This document shows, piece by piece, positions 54,758-63,624 of a stretch of DNA of 64,000 bases. The stretch lies in assembly GCF_022869785.1 (NCBI RefSeq), contig NZ_CP094997.1:620001-684000 (forward strand). The letters run 5' to 3'. The translations under genes were made by a program, and so were the position numbers. This stretch comes from Dyadobacter chenwenxiniae (GTDB lineage: Bacteria > Bacteroidota > Bacteroidia > Cytophagales > Spirosomataceae). Under the pieces are notes generated by a model. The model was not told the origin of the DNA, did not search any database, and saw only the letters and a list, made by a program, of their open reading frames with translations. Numbering within the stretch: the first letter of the stretch is position 1; the number at the start of each line of letters is the position of its first letter.

Positions 54758-56386
54758 ATGCTTGAAGACCTTTGGTACAAAAACGCTGTGATTTACAGCC
54801 TCGATCTTGAAACATTCATGGACGCCAACAGTGATGGCACAGGCGATTTTGAGGGACTTTGCAACCGGCTGGATTATCTGCACGCATTAGGACTTGACAC
54901 GATCTGGCTCGCACCTTTTCAACCTACGCCAAACCGGGATAATGGTTACGATATCAGCGATTTTTATGGTGTAGACCCGCGTCACGGTTCCAGCGGGGAC
55001 TTTGTCAGCTTCATCCATAAGGCACGAAAACTTGGCATTAAGGTTATCATTGACCTGGTCGTAAACCACACTTCGGACCAGCACCGCTGGTTTCAGGAAG
55101 CGCGGTCTTCGAAGGATAATCCCAAGCGGGACTGGTATGTTTGGTCCGACAAGCGGCCAGCCGACTGGAACAAAGGCATGCTTTTCCCGGGCGTGCAAAA
55201 AGCTACCTGGACCAAGGATAAGGAGTCAAAGGAATATTATTTCCACCGTTTCTACGAATTTCAACCCGACCTGAACACGGATAATCCCGAAGTAAGAGAA
55301 GAGATAAACAAGATTATGGGTTACTGGCTAGAACTGGGCATTGCCGGGTTCCGGGTGGACGCGGTGCCTTTTATTTTAGAATCCAGTCATTCCAAAGCGG
55401 GCAGTAAACCCAAGCTGCATTTCGAATATCTCAAAGAAATGCGAAAATTCCTGCAATGGCGCAAAGGTGACGCAGTGCTGTTGGGAGAGGCTAATGTGCT
55501 GCCCGACGAAAGCAAGAAATACTTTGGTGAAGAAGGTGAAGGCATTCATTTAATGTTCAATTTTTTTGTGAACCAATATACTTTCTACGCCCTTGCCACC
55601 GCCGATACCAGTCCGCTGATCAAAGCGCTTGAAGCCACCCGTGACATTCCTGGGAGCAGCCAATGGGCATACTTTCTGCGCAACCACGATGAGCTGGACC
55701 TGGGCAGGCTGACAGAAGAAGAACGTCAGACGGTTTTCGCAAGATTCGGTCCCGAAAAAAACATGCAGCTTTATGAGCGGGGCATCCGACGCAGGCTTTC
55801 GCCTATGCTGGGCAGCAGACAGCAAACAGAACTCGCTTATAGTTTGATGTTCTCGTTGCCCGGAACACCCGTGATCCGCTACGGTGATGAAATTGGCATG
55901 GGGGATAACCTGGAACTGGAGGAACGCGATGCGGTGCGAACGCCAATGCAATGGTCGGGGGAGAAACAAGCCGGATTTTCCAAAGCAGAAACGCTCATCC
56001 ATCCCGTTGTAGATGAAGGTTATTATTCTTTTGAACACGTCAATGTTGAAAATCAGCGGCGTGAACCGGGATCATTGCTGAACTGGATGACCTCGCTCAT
56101 CCGGATGCGCAAGGAGTGCCCCGAGATCGGTTATGGTAACTGGGAAATCATGGACACCGGGCACAAGGAAATCCTGGGCATGCGCTACACCTGGAAGAAT
56201 AAGATCCTGCTCATATGGCATAACTTCCACGAAAAATCGCTTGAACTGGTTGTGCCCGAAAAAATGGCCGGAGCATCCCGCATAGCCGATCTGATGAGCA
56301 ACATTGAAAGCGTTGCGGATGAAAAAAACAGCCACACCATTACATTGGAAGCCTATGGTTACCGCTGGTTCCGCACAGTTTCGTAA
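54758..56386 (+). CDS. GH13 alpha-amylase family, trehalose synthase-like
   Basis: A 542-residue protein from the ATG of MLEDLWYKNAVIYSLDLETF; a TTG upstream would fall before the terminator. The GH13 barrel shows GLCNRLDYLHALGLDTIWLA, IIDLVVNHTSDQHRWFQE, the nucleophile Asp201 in GFRVDAVPF, the acid Glu244 in LLGEANVL and Asp311 in RNHDELDL. This set fits the trehalose synthase (maltose alpha-D-glucosyltransferase) subfamily. The first domain is followed by a C-terminal beta domain (ILLIWHNFHEKSLELVV). No signal peptide, so the protein is cytosolic. The maltokinase that often accompanies it is not present here. Confidence 0.88.
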   Translation: MLEDLWYKNAVIYSLDLETFMDANSDGTGDFEGLCNRLDYLHALGLDTIWLAPFQPTPNRDNGYDISDFYGVDPRHGSSGDFVSFIHKARKLGIKVIIDLVVNHTSDQHRWFQEARSSKDNPKRDWYVWSDKRPADWNKGMLFPGVQKATWTKDKESKEYYFHRFYEFQPDLNTDNPEVREEINKIMGYWLELGIAGFRVDAVPFILESSHSKAGSKPKLHFEYLKEMRKFLQWRKGDAVLLGEANVLPDESKKYFGEEGEGIHLMFNFFVNQYTFYALATADTSPLIKALEATRDIPGSSQWAYFLRNHDELDLGRLTEEERQTVFARFGPEKNMQLYERGIRRRLSPMLGSRQQTELAYSLMFSLPGTPVIRYGDEIGMGDNLELEERDAVRTPMQWSGEKQAGFSKAETLIHPVVDEGYYSFEHVNVENQRREPGSLLNWMTSLIRMRKECPEIGYGNWEIMDTGHKEILGMRYTWKNKILLIWHNFHEKSLELVVPEKMAGASRIADLMSNIESVADEKNSHTITLEAYGYRWFRTVS

Positions 56387-56484
56387 CGAACTGAGCTAAT
56401 TTTGAATTGCAGAGGGCGTCCGTACAGTAGTTACAGTTTAAATTTACATTGGGTTAATATTCAAGTCGTTATAATTGTGATCGT

Positions 56485-56530
56485 AATCCTTATAGTCCGC
56501 AGGTGTCATAGCTTGCGGACTATAAGGATT
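56485..56530. repeat. Perfect 17-base inverted repeat
   Basis: AATCCTTATAGTCCGCA (56485-56501) and its exact complement (56514-56530) around a 12-base loop. It lies 99 bases after the GH13 gene. No T-run follows. The apex sequences CCGCA/TGCGG recall CGCA/TGCG of the repeat at 48124-48156. Confidence 0.85.
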
Positions 56531-56597
56531 TCAATGTTGTATACGAAATACTATATTGCAGTAAATACATTGGCCCAGCGATATTCACTTTTTACAC

Positions 56598-57521
56598 ATG
56601 CTTTTTAAACAAACGCTCATCTTGCGGGTGTGTTTTGTACTCATTACCTGCCTCGCATTACTACCCGCTTCGGCGCAACATACGCTCGAATTTGTCCAGG
56701 ACGGGGTTAATAACAGTTACAATCCGCCCGTTCCCAAAGGGCCCACTTCCATTCCGCAAACACTTGCTTTTTTTCTCAATAACAATGGGAGCAAAGACGA
56801 AGGAATTTACTTTCAAAGTCTGCAATCCAGGCTATCCGTTACATTCAGTTTCGATGATCAGACATACATTACCGTTCCGCAGCATGTTACCGGCATGACG
56901 TTTGGGGCAGCTTCGGGTGCCAGTGCCAGCCAGGTGAAATCGGTCCCGGTTGTCAACAATAATTTCTTCGAAGATTCAACGCGGACGATTTTCACTGCAC
57001 ATCCTAAGGGGCAAGCGGGGCGAGGAGTCAATGTGTACAATAGTGTGGGTGTGCAGATTTTCCTGTCCGCCAAACCATTGCTCACTGCCAACGCGCCGAC
57101 CTCGGATACCAGTCGTTATTACTATGGAAAGCTGCGTTTGCAATTTAGCCGGCCTGTTAACAACCCGGTCATTTCGTTAGTCGGCCTTGGCGCCACGACC
57201 AACTTCTCGGATAAGCGGCTGGGTTTTGCAACGGAACTGGAATTGCAGTCACCAGGGCGCACGCTCATCAAACTTTCAGGAAGCAAGGAGCTTGTATTAG
57301 ATGATACCAAAACGAAAATACTACATACAAAGTCAGCAATTACAGGGAACTGCGGCAATGGCGCTGCTTGCGGGAGCCTGATGGTAACAGGCTCCGACGT
57401 GACGAGCCTGGTCTTTGGGGTTTATCTCCGAGCTGATGGCGGCCCGGGTGTTTGGGGAACGCAAAAAGTGACAAATTCGGGTGATATGTGGCACATTACA
57501 GTGTCGCTTCCTGAGCAATAG
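56598..57521 (+). CDS. Secreted protein of unknown function
   Basis: A 307-residue protein with a signal peptide ending PASAQ (about residue 27). The mature part is rich in Asn, Ser, Thr and Gly and predicted to be all beta (VISLVGLGATTNFSDKRLGF, LVFGVYLRADGGPGVWGTQK, WHITVSLPEQ). The end comes right after a strand that in larger Bacteroidota surface proteins would be followed by repeats and a sorting domain. Here a stop follows and no such domain exists. The 3' end overlaps the convergent HxlR gene by 26 bases. No family was named. Confidence 0.75.
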   Translation: MLFKQTLILRVCFVLITCLALLPASAQHTLEFVQDGVNNSYNPPVPKGPTSIPQTLAFFLNNNGSKDEGIYFQSLQSRLSVTFSFDDQTYITVPQHVTGMTFGAASGASASQVKSVPVVNNNFFEDSTRTIFTAHPKGQAGRGVNVYNSVGVQIFLSAKPLLTANAPTSDTSRYYYGKLRLQFSRPVNNPVISLVGLGATTNFSDKRLGFATELELQSPGRTLIKLSGSKELVLDDTKTKILHTKSAITGNCGNGAACGSLMVTGSDVTSLVFGVYLRADGGPGVWGTQKVTNSGDMWHITVSLPEQ

Positions 57522-57903
57522 GCTCGGGTATTTGCCGATCGTCCTGGCGTATTTTTGCCCGGTGCATTTCGCCCCATTCTACAAGCGCGCCCATGACCGG
57601 GTCGAGCGTCTGGCTGTATTCGGTGAGTCTGTATTCGACTATCACAGGTATGTCTGTGAATACTTTTCTTGTCAGAAAGCCATTGATCTCTAACTCTTTA
57701 AGCTCATTAGAAAGCACACGCGGCGATATACCGGGAATCATCCGCTGCAATTCATTAAAGCGTGTGCCGCCTTCTTTGAGTGCTACAATAATCCGCAACC
57801 GCCACTTCCCGCCGATCACGTAAAGTGCATCGCCAATCGCCCCCAGCTTACTATTGCATTCATGGACCGAAAGACGCTGCACATCTTCATCTGTATATTC
57901 CAT
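57496..57903 (-). CDS. HxlR-family transcriptional regulator
   Basis: A 135-residue winged-helix protein: ECNSKLGAIGDALYVIGGKW, then RLRIIVALKEGGTRFNELQR, the wing PGISPRVLSNELKELEINGF and LTEYSQTLDPVMGALVEWGE. An N-terminal cysteine (Cys16) sits where redox-sensing members of this family carry theirs. It is divergent from the DoxX-like gene at 58000, which it probably controls. Confidence 0.92.
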   Translation of the reverse strand: MEYTDEDVQRLSVHECNSKLGAIGDALYVIGGKWRLRIIVALKEGGTRFNELQRMIPGISPRVLSNELKELEINGFLTRKVFTDIPVIVEYRLTEYSQTLDPVMGALVEWGEMHRAKIRQDDRQIPEPIAQEATL

Positions 57904-57999
57904 ATTATTACTAACTAACTTAGAGGATACTGCTAACCTTTTGTATACTACTATATTTATGTAAGTAAAGGTAGTTAGATTTGCTGAAAAAAAACAATT

Positions 58000-58368
58000 A
58001 TGAAAGCAAGGAAAATTATCACGATAGGAGTTACCGTAATCGCCAGCGCAATGGTTGTATTTAGCGGAATTATGAAGCTGACTGCCGGCGAAGAGGTTGT
58101 TAGCGCTATGAGCAAGATAGGCATAGCAGAATACCTTGTTCCGCTCGCATTGATGGAGATAGGGTTTACAGCATTATTTCTCTACCCTAAAACAATGAAA
58201 ATCGGGTTTATTCTGCTGTCCTGCTACTTTGCGGGAGCCTTGGCCACAGAACTTTCTCACGGTACGCCATTCAATGCGCTTTTGCCTATTGTCTTGGTAT
58301 GGATTTCTGCTTTCCTGCGTGATAGCAGCATTTTCCTGCCTAATACAACGGCGCAGAAGATTTTCTGA
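58000..58368 (+). CDS. DoxX-like small membrane protein
   Basis: A 122-residue protein with four hydrophobic spans (about residues 8-26, 44-63, 66-84, 92-108) and the pattern FSGIMKLTAGEEVVSAMSKI typical of the DoxX-like family. These membrane proteins are linked to thiosulfate oxidation or thiol stress in various bacteria. The head-to-head arrangement with an HxlR regulator, 96 bases between starts, is a recurring pairing. Confidence 0.85.
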   Translation: MKARKIITIGVTVIASAMVVFSGIMKLTAGEEVVSAMSKIGIAEYLVPLALMEIGFTALFLYPKTMKIGFILLSCYFAGALATELSHGTPFNALLPIVLVWISAFLRDSSIFLPNTTAQKIF

Positions 58369-58387
58369 ATTACTGCTGAAAGGAGCT

Positions 58388-60553
58388 TTAAGGTAACTTA
58401 AATGCCATAATGGATCCGGAGGGATTTTCCTTACTTCCACCCACCGACAGTGCAACATATTGCTTACCCGCATGCATATATGTGCAGGCAGTTGCATTGG
58501 CGACTCCGGGTAGGAGGGTTTCCCAAAGGATTTTCCCTGTCCTTTTATCGATCGCGCGAAGCTTCTTATCGTTTGTTCCGCTGATAAAAATGAGCCCGCC
58601 AGCTGTTACGATGGGCCCGGCGGAGCCTTCCTGGCCTGTTTCGGGTGCATCTTTTGCTTGCAGCCGTTCATTGTTTCCAAGCGGGATCTGCCACACATAT
58701 TCTCCGGTTGTGAGGTTGATCGCACTCAATGTTCCCCATGGCGGGCGCAGGGCAGGATGCCCATCCGGATCGCGAAAATGGCCGTAAGCTGTCAGGTTCA
58801 GATATTTATCTGCGCCAGCTCTGGTTTGGCCGGTTTCCATTTTGGTAACCTTGCCAGAATTTTGCTCACGTTCATACAGGAATGCCAGGATCCCTTTTTC
58901 CTTGCCTTTGACCACGCTGGCAAAAGCAGGCATTTTTCCTCCGCCCTTTTTGATTTTGTCCAAAGCCGCTTCCCGCGTCATGCGGTTTTTGAGGCCAATC
59001 AGCGAAGGGTAATTGGGTTCATCTCCATTCTTGTCCTTTCCGTGACAAGCCATGCAATAGGTTGTGTAAATCGTTTTACCCTGTTCAAAAACAGTCAGGT
59101 CCTTCGCCTCTTTTTCCGCATCCACCTTTTTCATGGACTGGATTTCTGGTGAGTCGTTGGATTTGATAAAAAGCACCGAAGTAGAGGGGTCATAAGCAGC
59201 ACCGCCCCATTCCGCACCGCCCCGCGTGCCCGGCAGCATCAATGTGCCTTTCAGGTCTGGCGGCGTGAAAAGCCCTTCGTAACGCATTGAGCGAAACTTT
59301 TTAAGAATGGAATCACGACCTGCGTCGGTGTAATGTGTGAGGTCTGCTTCGGTCATCCATTGCCTGGCAAAGGGCTTGGGTTTTAGCGGAAATGGCTGCG
59401 TGGGCCAGGAATCCTCGCCGGGAATGCTGGATACGGGCACTTTCCTTTCCTCAATCGGGAAAAGCGGTTCGCCCGTTTCCCGATTGAAAACAAAAACAAA
59501 TCCATGCTTGGTGACCTGGGCGACCGCGTCCACAACCTTTCCGTCACGCTGGACGGTGACCAGATTGGGCGGAGCGGGCAGATCGTAATCCCAAAGGTCA
59601 TGATGGACAAGCTGATAGTGCCAGATATACTTCCCGGTAGCGGCGTGAAGCGCCACCACGCTGTTTCCGTATAAATTACTCCCTTTCCTGTCTGCCCCGT
59701 AAAAGTCGTAGCTGGGAGAACCCAGTGCGAGGAAAACGATTCCTCTTTTAATGTCCAGGCTCATCCCAGCCCAGTCATTTACGCCGCCTGCATATTTGTA
59801 GGCATTCTTTGGCCATGTTTCGTAGCCAGGCTCGCCGGGTAGCGGGATGGTGTGGAATGTCCATTCCAGTTTGCCGGTCACGCAGCTGTAGGCGCGGATG
59901 TATCCCGGTTGTGCGCCATAAAGTTCAGAAACTTCGGCGCCCATAATGAGCAGGTCCTGATACACAATTCCCGGGCTGGTCGGGATCACAGAAATGGTTT
60001 CCGGGTCGTCACGAAGCCCTACATTCATACTGACTTTTCCCTCTTTCCCAAATGTTGGAATGGGTTGGCCCGTCTGTGCATTCAATGCGAACAGCACATC
60101 GCCACCGGTCACCAGTATGCGTTTGTCCTCATCTTTTTCCCAATAAGTAACGCCGCGGCTTACCCCGCCGCCTTCGGCCCCTTCAAATGGATCGAATGTC
60201 CAGATTTGCCTGCCGGTTCCTGCATCCACTGCGTAAACCAGATGTTTTGCGGAAGTGGCGTACATCACACCATCTATAATGATAGGATTGCATTCGCTGT
60301 TTCCTGCCCGTGATCCGGGCTTCATGTCGCTGAATGTGAAGGTCCAGGCAGATTGCAACTCGCGCACGTTCGTGGCGTTGATCTGGCTGAGTGAGGCGTA
60401 GCTGGTGCTTTCTGCATCGGCTTTATAAATGGCCCAGGTGCGGTCCTTCTCTTTCGTATGGTAAGCCACCAGTGCGGCGAATGCTGTGATTGCCAGCACC
60501 AGGCTTAGGTTTTTTCGGAAAAGGCGCAGCGCAATTTGTAGAAATTCAATCAT
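58388..60553 (-). CDS. PQQ-dependent quinoprotein dehydrogenase with internal cytochrome c
   Basis: A 721-residue protein from the ATG at 60553; another ATG at 60619 would add 22 residues before the N-terminal membrane helix. The anchor helix is residues 10-30. The eight-bladed PQQ propeller follows: AVDAGTGRQIWTFDPFEGA, PGIVYQDLLIMGAE, YIWHYQLVHHDLWDYDLPAP and the closing repeats GEYVWQIPLG and GKILWETLLPG. A c-type cytochrome is inserted in the last third, with CMACH at Cys500-His504 and a likely Met ligand in GKMPAF. It oxidises sugars or alcohols in the periplasm and passes electrons to its heme. Substrate probably glucose-type, but not proven. Confidence 0.92.
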   Translation of the reverse strand: MIEFLQIALRLFRKNLSLVLAITAFAALVAYHTKEKDRTWAIYKADAESTSYASLSQINATNVRELQSAWTFTFSDMKPGSRAGNSECNPIIIDGVMYATSAKHLVYAVDAGTGRQIWTFDPFEGAEGGGVSRGVTYWEKDEDKRILVTGGDVLFALNAQTGQPIPTFGKEGKVSMNVGLRDDPETISVIPTSPGIVYQDLLIMGAEVSELYGAQPGYIRAYSCVTGKLEWTFHTIPLPGEPGYETWPKNAYKYAGGVNDWAGMSLDIKRGIVFLALGSPSYDFYGADRKGSNLYGNSVVALHAATGKYIWHYQLVHHDLWDYDLPAPPNLVTVQRDGKVVDAVAQVTKHGFVFVFNRETGEPLFPIEERKVPVSSIPGEDSWPTQPFPLKPKPFARQWMTEADLTHYTDAGRDSILKKFRSMRYEGLFTPPDLKGTLMLPGTRGGAEWGGAAYDPSTSVLFIKSNDSPEIQSMKKVDAEKEAKDLTVFEQGKTIYTTYCMACHGKDKNGDEPNYPSLIGLKNRMTREAALDKIKKGGGKMPAFASVVKGKEKGILAFLYEREQNSGKVTKMETGQTRAGADKYLNLTAYGHFRDPDGHPALRPPWGTLSAINLTTGEYVWQIPLGNNERLQAKDAPETGQEGSAGPIVTAGGLIFISGTNDKKLRAIDKRTGKILWETLLPGVANATACTYMHAGKQYVALSVGGSKENPSGSIMAFKLP

Positions 60554-60702
60554 ATAGGGGTTGAAATCCTGCGAAAGTGACGGTTTAGGAAGAATGTCCC
60601 TTTTAAGAAAAATGGACATGAATGAAAAGAAGCGCGTAACGCCGTTTTACTTCCTGGCCCAAACCGGATGCATTTATTTGGATCTCAACCCCTTCCTATA
60701 TA

Positions 60703-61479
60703 TTAGTGACAACAGGAATTATTGTCTTTTTTGAAATCGTCGTATTTATCATGATGACGCATCCAGTCCATCGTGCTATCTTCATTTCTGCCTTTTGGCG
60801 TCAGGTCCAGGTAATTATATGCACCAATGAGCGCGTCGCAGCCGCGTGAATAGCTGGAATAGGTGTGATAAATGTTCCCCATTTCATCTTTATAAAACAC
60901 GCTGCTTCCCGGCGATTCGGTTCCTTCATCGTGTTTGAGGTTTTGGTAGTTGTAATAAATTTCGCCGCTTTCGACTTGTTCCGGGGTAAAGGAAACAAAA
61001 TAGTCATAATTGAAATCGCTGTCGAAGGACGATACCCATTTGAACTTCCATTCCATACGGCTTTTAAAGGGTGACAATTCCTGTAACGGAGCACGGGAAA
61101 CAACTACTACGGAAATGTCGTGGTGCGCGAGGTGCAGATTGGCGCCATCGATATGGTCGGCCAGGAAAGAGCAACCTGGGCAGCCTTCTTTCCAGCCTGG
61201 GGCAAACATGAAATGATAAATGATAAGCTGGCTTTTCCCGCCAAAAAGATCCGAAAGCGTTTCATTACCCTGCTCGCTCTGGAATGAATAGGATTTGTCA
61301 ACCTTCACCCAAGGCAGCTTGCGGCGTTGACGGGCCAGCTCATCATTGAGGCGGGTGAGCTCCTTCTCTTTTTTTAGCAGCACCTTGCGCTCCTCGATCC
61401 ATTCCTGTTGCGATACAATGCGATGGTGCTCAGTGCTTTCAGCTGGAATTGCGGCCATCATTTCATGTTGTTTGTCCAT
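60703..61479 (-). CDS. DUF899 thioredoxin-fold protein
   Basis: A 258-residue protein: EWIEERKVLLKKEKELTRLN, then DELARQRRKLPWVKVDKSYS is the family opening. FMFAPGWKEGCPGCSFLADH holds the CPGC motif at the expected thioredoxin-like site, and SVFYKDEMGNIYHTYSSYSR and MDWMRHHDKYD close it. DUF899 proteins are widespread, of unknown reaction, with a peroxiredoxin-like fold. It diverges from the regulator at 61608; a role under its control is plausible. Confidence 0.9.
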   Translation of the reverse strand: MDKQHEMMAAIPAESTEHHRIVSQQEWIEERKVLLKKEKELTRLNDELARQRRKLPWVKVDKSYSFQSEQGNETLSDLFGGKSQLIIYHFMFAPGWKEGCPGCSFLADHIDGANLHLAHHDISVVVVSRAPLQELSPFKSRMEWKFKWVSSFDSDFNYDYFVSFTPEQVESGEIYYNYQNLKHDEGTESPGSSVFYKDEMGNIYHTYSSYSRGCDALIGAYNYLDLTPKGRNEDSTMDWMRHHDKYDDFKKDNNSCCH

Positions 61480-61607
61480 GTTTCTGTTATTGATGTTTAC
61501 AAACTTCCCTAATAATTTTGTAAAGCAAGCTGTGCAAAAACGCCGGATTTAGGGGGTGTTTGAGACAGATCGTTCAAATTCCTTAGCCAACTCAAACTTA
61601 CCTTATC

Positions 61608-62591
61608 ATGAAAAAAATTGCACTTGTTGTTCACGAAGACGCCGTATTGTCATCTATTTCCTGTGTTCTGGATCTGTTTGCAGGCACAAATCACATCCTT
61701 GCCGCCGCGGGTAAACAATCCGCATTTGAGGTTGAACTGGTCGGTGAAAGATCAGATAATATTCGCCTGGAAGGCCATACCCAGCTTGTTGCGCTGAAAA
61801 CTTTTGAAGAAGTGATCGACGCAGACCTGATCGTCGTTACAGCCTTTCTCGGTGATGTAGAAAACTTATTGGCTAAAAATCGGGCAGCCATTATGTGGAT
61901 AAAAGAAATGAGCGGAAAAGGTGTGGAGGTGGCCAGCTTGTGCGTGGGTAGTTATTTTCTGGCCGAGGCCGGGCTGTTATCTGGCAAAACATGCACATCC
62001 CATTGGATGGCTATTGATGATATGAGAAAAAGATATCCCGATGCCCAGGTGCTCTCCGACATGGTGCTGACCGATCATGAAGGCGTTTACACAAGCGGAG
62101 GGGCATTTTCCTCACTCAACTTAATCCTGTATCTGATCGAGAAATTCTGTGGCCGTGCGGTTTGTATTCCGGTTAGCAAAATGTTTTCCATTGATATGGA
62201 TCGGGTAAGTCAGGCACACTTTGCGGTATTTAAGGGGCAACGCAGGCATGAAGATGAGGTGATACTCAAAGCGCAAACCTACATTGAGCAAAATTATCAC
62301 ATGCAAATTTCCATTGATCAGGTGGCTGATCAGACGCACATGAGCAAGCGAAATTTTATCAGGCGATTTAAATCAGCTACGCAGAATACACCATTAGAAT
62401 ACATTCAGCGCGTTAAAATTGAGTCTGCAAAAAAGGCTCTTGAAAGCAGCTCGCAGGATATTGCCCATGTTATGTACGATTCGGGATATAATGATATGAA
62501 GACTTTCCGGGGCGTTTTCAAACGGATTACAGGACTGACTCCCCAGGATTATCGCAAAAAATACAGTCGCTCCGGAGCAATTGCAGCCTGA
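61608..62591 (+). CDS. GlxA-type AraC-family transcriptional regulator
   Basis: A 327-residue regulator. Residues 1-200 form a DJ-1/PfpI-like domain with the nucleophile-elbow cysteine Cys112 in VASLCVGSYFLAEAG. Residues about 215-320 carry the AraC helix-turn-helix pair (ISIDQVADQTHMSKRNFIRR, YNDMKTFRGVFKRITGLTPQ). Such proteins sense small metabolites. It is divergent from the DUF899 gene with 128 bases between starts. Confidence 0.92.
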   Translation: MKKIALVVHEDAVLSSISCVLDLFAGTNHILAAAGKQSAFEVELVGERSDNIRLEGHTQLVALKTFEEVIDADLIVVTAFLGDVENLLAKNRAAIMWIKEMSGKGVEVASLCVGSYFLAEAGLLSGKTCTSHWMAIDDMRKRYPDAQVLSDMVLTDHEGVYTSGGAFSSLNLILYLIEKFCGRAVCIPVSKMFSIDMDRVSQAHFAVFKGQRRHEDEVILKAQTYIEQNYHMQISIDQVADQTHMSKRNFIRRFKSATQNTPLEYIQRVKIESAKKALESSSQDIAHVMYDSGYNDMKTFRGVFKRITGLTPQDYRKKYSRSGAIAA

Positions 62592-62706
62592 TTTTCAGTG
62601 TGTTTGACATAACTAATCTGTCGATATGCGCTGTTGGTACGATTCTTTTTGCCTAATCTTAATAATATTATAAACATTAACGATTCATCACCAAAAACCA
62701 AATGTC

Positions 62707-63294
62707 ATGAAAGCGATAAAGTTAAACATACTAGCTATTGCATTATTAGGATCGACCGCCGTGTTCGCGCAGACAACAACGCCGTCAAGCAGTACGCCGT
62801 CAAGTAGCACGCCGTCCAGCACAACGCAACCGTCATCCACGTCCGGTAGTTCAACACAGCCAAAAACAGTTCCTGGAAGCTCGAACCAGCCATCCACATT
62901 GCCGGGAGCAACCCAGCCAGGATCTACAACGCGGCCCGGTTCAACAACAACAACCCAGCCGTCGACTACAACACCGAGCTCAACGACAACGCCATCGTCA
63001 ATCCCGCCGGGCACTGTGCCTGACAGGACTACACAGCCATCGAGCACTGTACCAAGTTCAACTACGCAGCCATCGACAACTGTACCAGGAAGCACAACGC
63101 AGCCATCATCCAACACAGTGCCTAACAGCAATGTGCCGGCTTCAAGCATTCCGAATAATACGACACAACCTTCGACTGTTCCGCAGAGTACTACTGTCCC
63201 ATCATCAACAGTGCCGGGAAGTGCTACAACGCCGTCATCATCATCGACAGTTCCAGGAAGCAGCACTTCAAGACCAGCAACTCCCCGGAATTAA
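62707..63294 (+). CDS. Ser/Thr/Pro-rich low-complexity secreted protein
   Basis: A 195-residue protein with a signal peptide (residues 1-22, ending VFAQ). The rest is nearly only Ser, Thr, Pro, Gln, Gly and Val in repeats such as TTQPSTTVPGSTTQPSS. There is no cysteine. It is likely unfolded and could be O-glycosylated, surface-coating or a linker. The opposite strand is also open (192 codons) because of the repeat composition, and I regard that frame as an artefact. A strong terminator follows. Confidence 0.75.
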   Translation: MKAIKLNILAIALLGSTAVFAQTTTPSSSTPSSSTPSSTTQPSSTSGSSTQPKTVPGSSNQPSTLPGATQPGSTTRPGSTTTTQPSTTTPSSTTTPSSIPPGTVPDRTTQPSSTVPSSTTQPSTTVPGSTTQPSSNTVPNSNVPASSIPNNTTQPSTVPQSTTVPSSTVPGSATTPSSSSTVPGSSTSRPATPRN

Positions 63295-63324
63295 TAGCCG
63301 GACATAGTCAAGTTTTGAAATATG

Positions 63325-63353
63325 AACAGCCCGCCCATCGGTGGGCTGTTTTG
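63325..63353 (+). terminator. Terminator after the Ser/Thr/Pro-rich gene
   Basis: AACAGCCCGCC and GGTGGGCTGTT pair (one G-U) around a short loop, followed by TTGTTA. Confidence 0.8.
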
Positions 63354-63411
63354 TTATAAAATAAATTGCTGGTACGGGAATTTACAAAACGGTGTTAAAA
63401 ATTGAAACATT

Positions 63412-63624
63412 ATGCCAAATATCGAAAATAGAGATCCTTCGGGATCAGTAAAAGCGGGAACAACGCTATCCGTAACCAATGCCTCATCCGAAAATGAGGC
63501 AATTCTGGCCGTCGAGAATTATCTGAGGGTAAATAAAGGGGAAGGACTCGAAATGTCGCTGCCCACAAAAGGCGATGACGGAAGTTATCTCATCAAACTG
63601 GAAGACGCGACAGCTGCGTCTTAA
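63412..63624 (+). CDS. Small cytosolic protein of unknown function
   Basis: A 70-residue acidic protein: VKAGTTLSVTNASSENEAIL, then AVENYLRVNKGEGLEMSLPT, and a final YLIKLEDATAAS. No signal peptide. The frame is well formed, but no family was recognised. Confidence 0.55.
   Translation: MPNIENRDPSGSVKAGTTLSVTNASSENEAILAVENYLRVNKGEGLEMSLPTKGDDGSYLIKLEDATAAS

Noticed and set aside
58408..58440. Additional member of the small hairpin repeat family (GATCCGGAGGGAT)
   Set aside because: It lies inside the coding end of the PQQ dehydrogenase, lacks the flanks of the family and is probably chance.
62688..63266. Minus-strand frame of 192 codons opposite the Ser/Thr/Pro-rich gene
   Set aside because: It exists only because the repeats of the plus-strand gene contain few stops in that frame; it has a Val/Gly/Leu/Asp repeat composition and no signal peptide or ribosome site.
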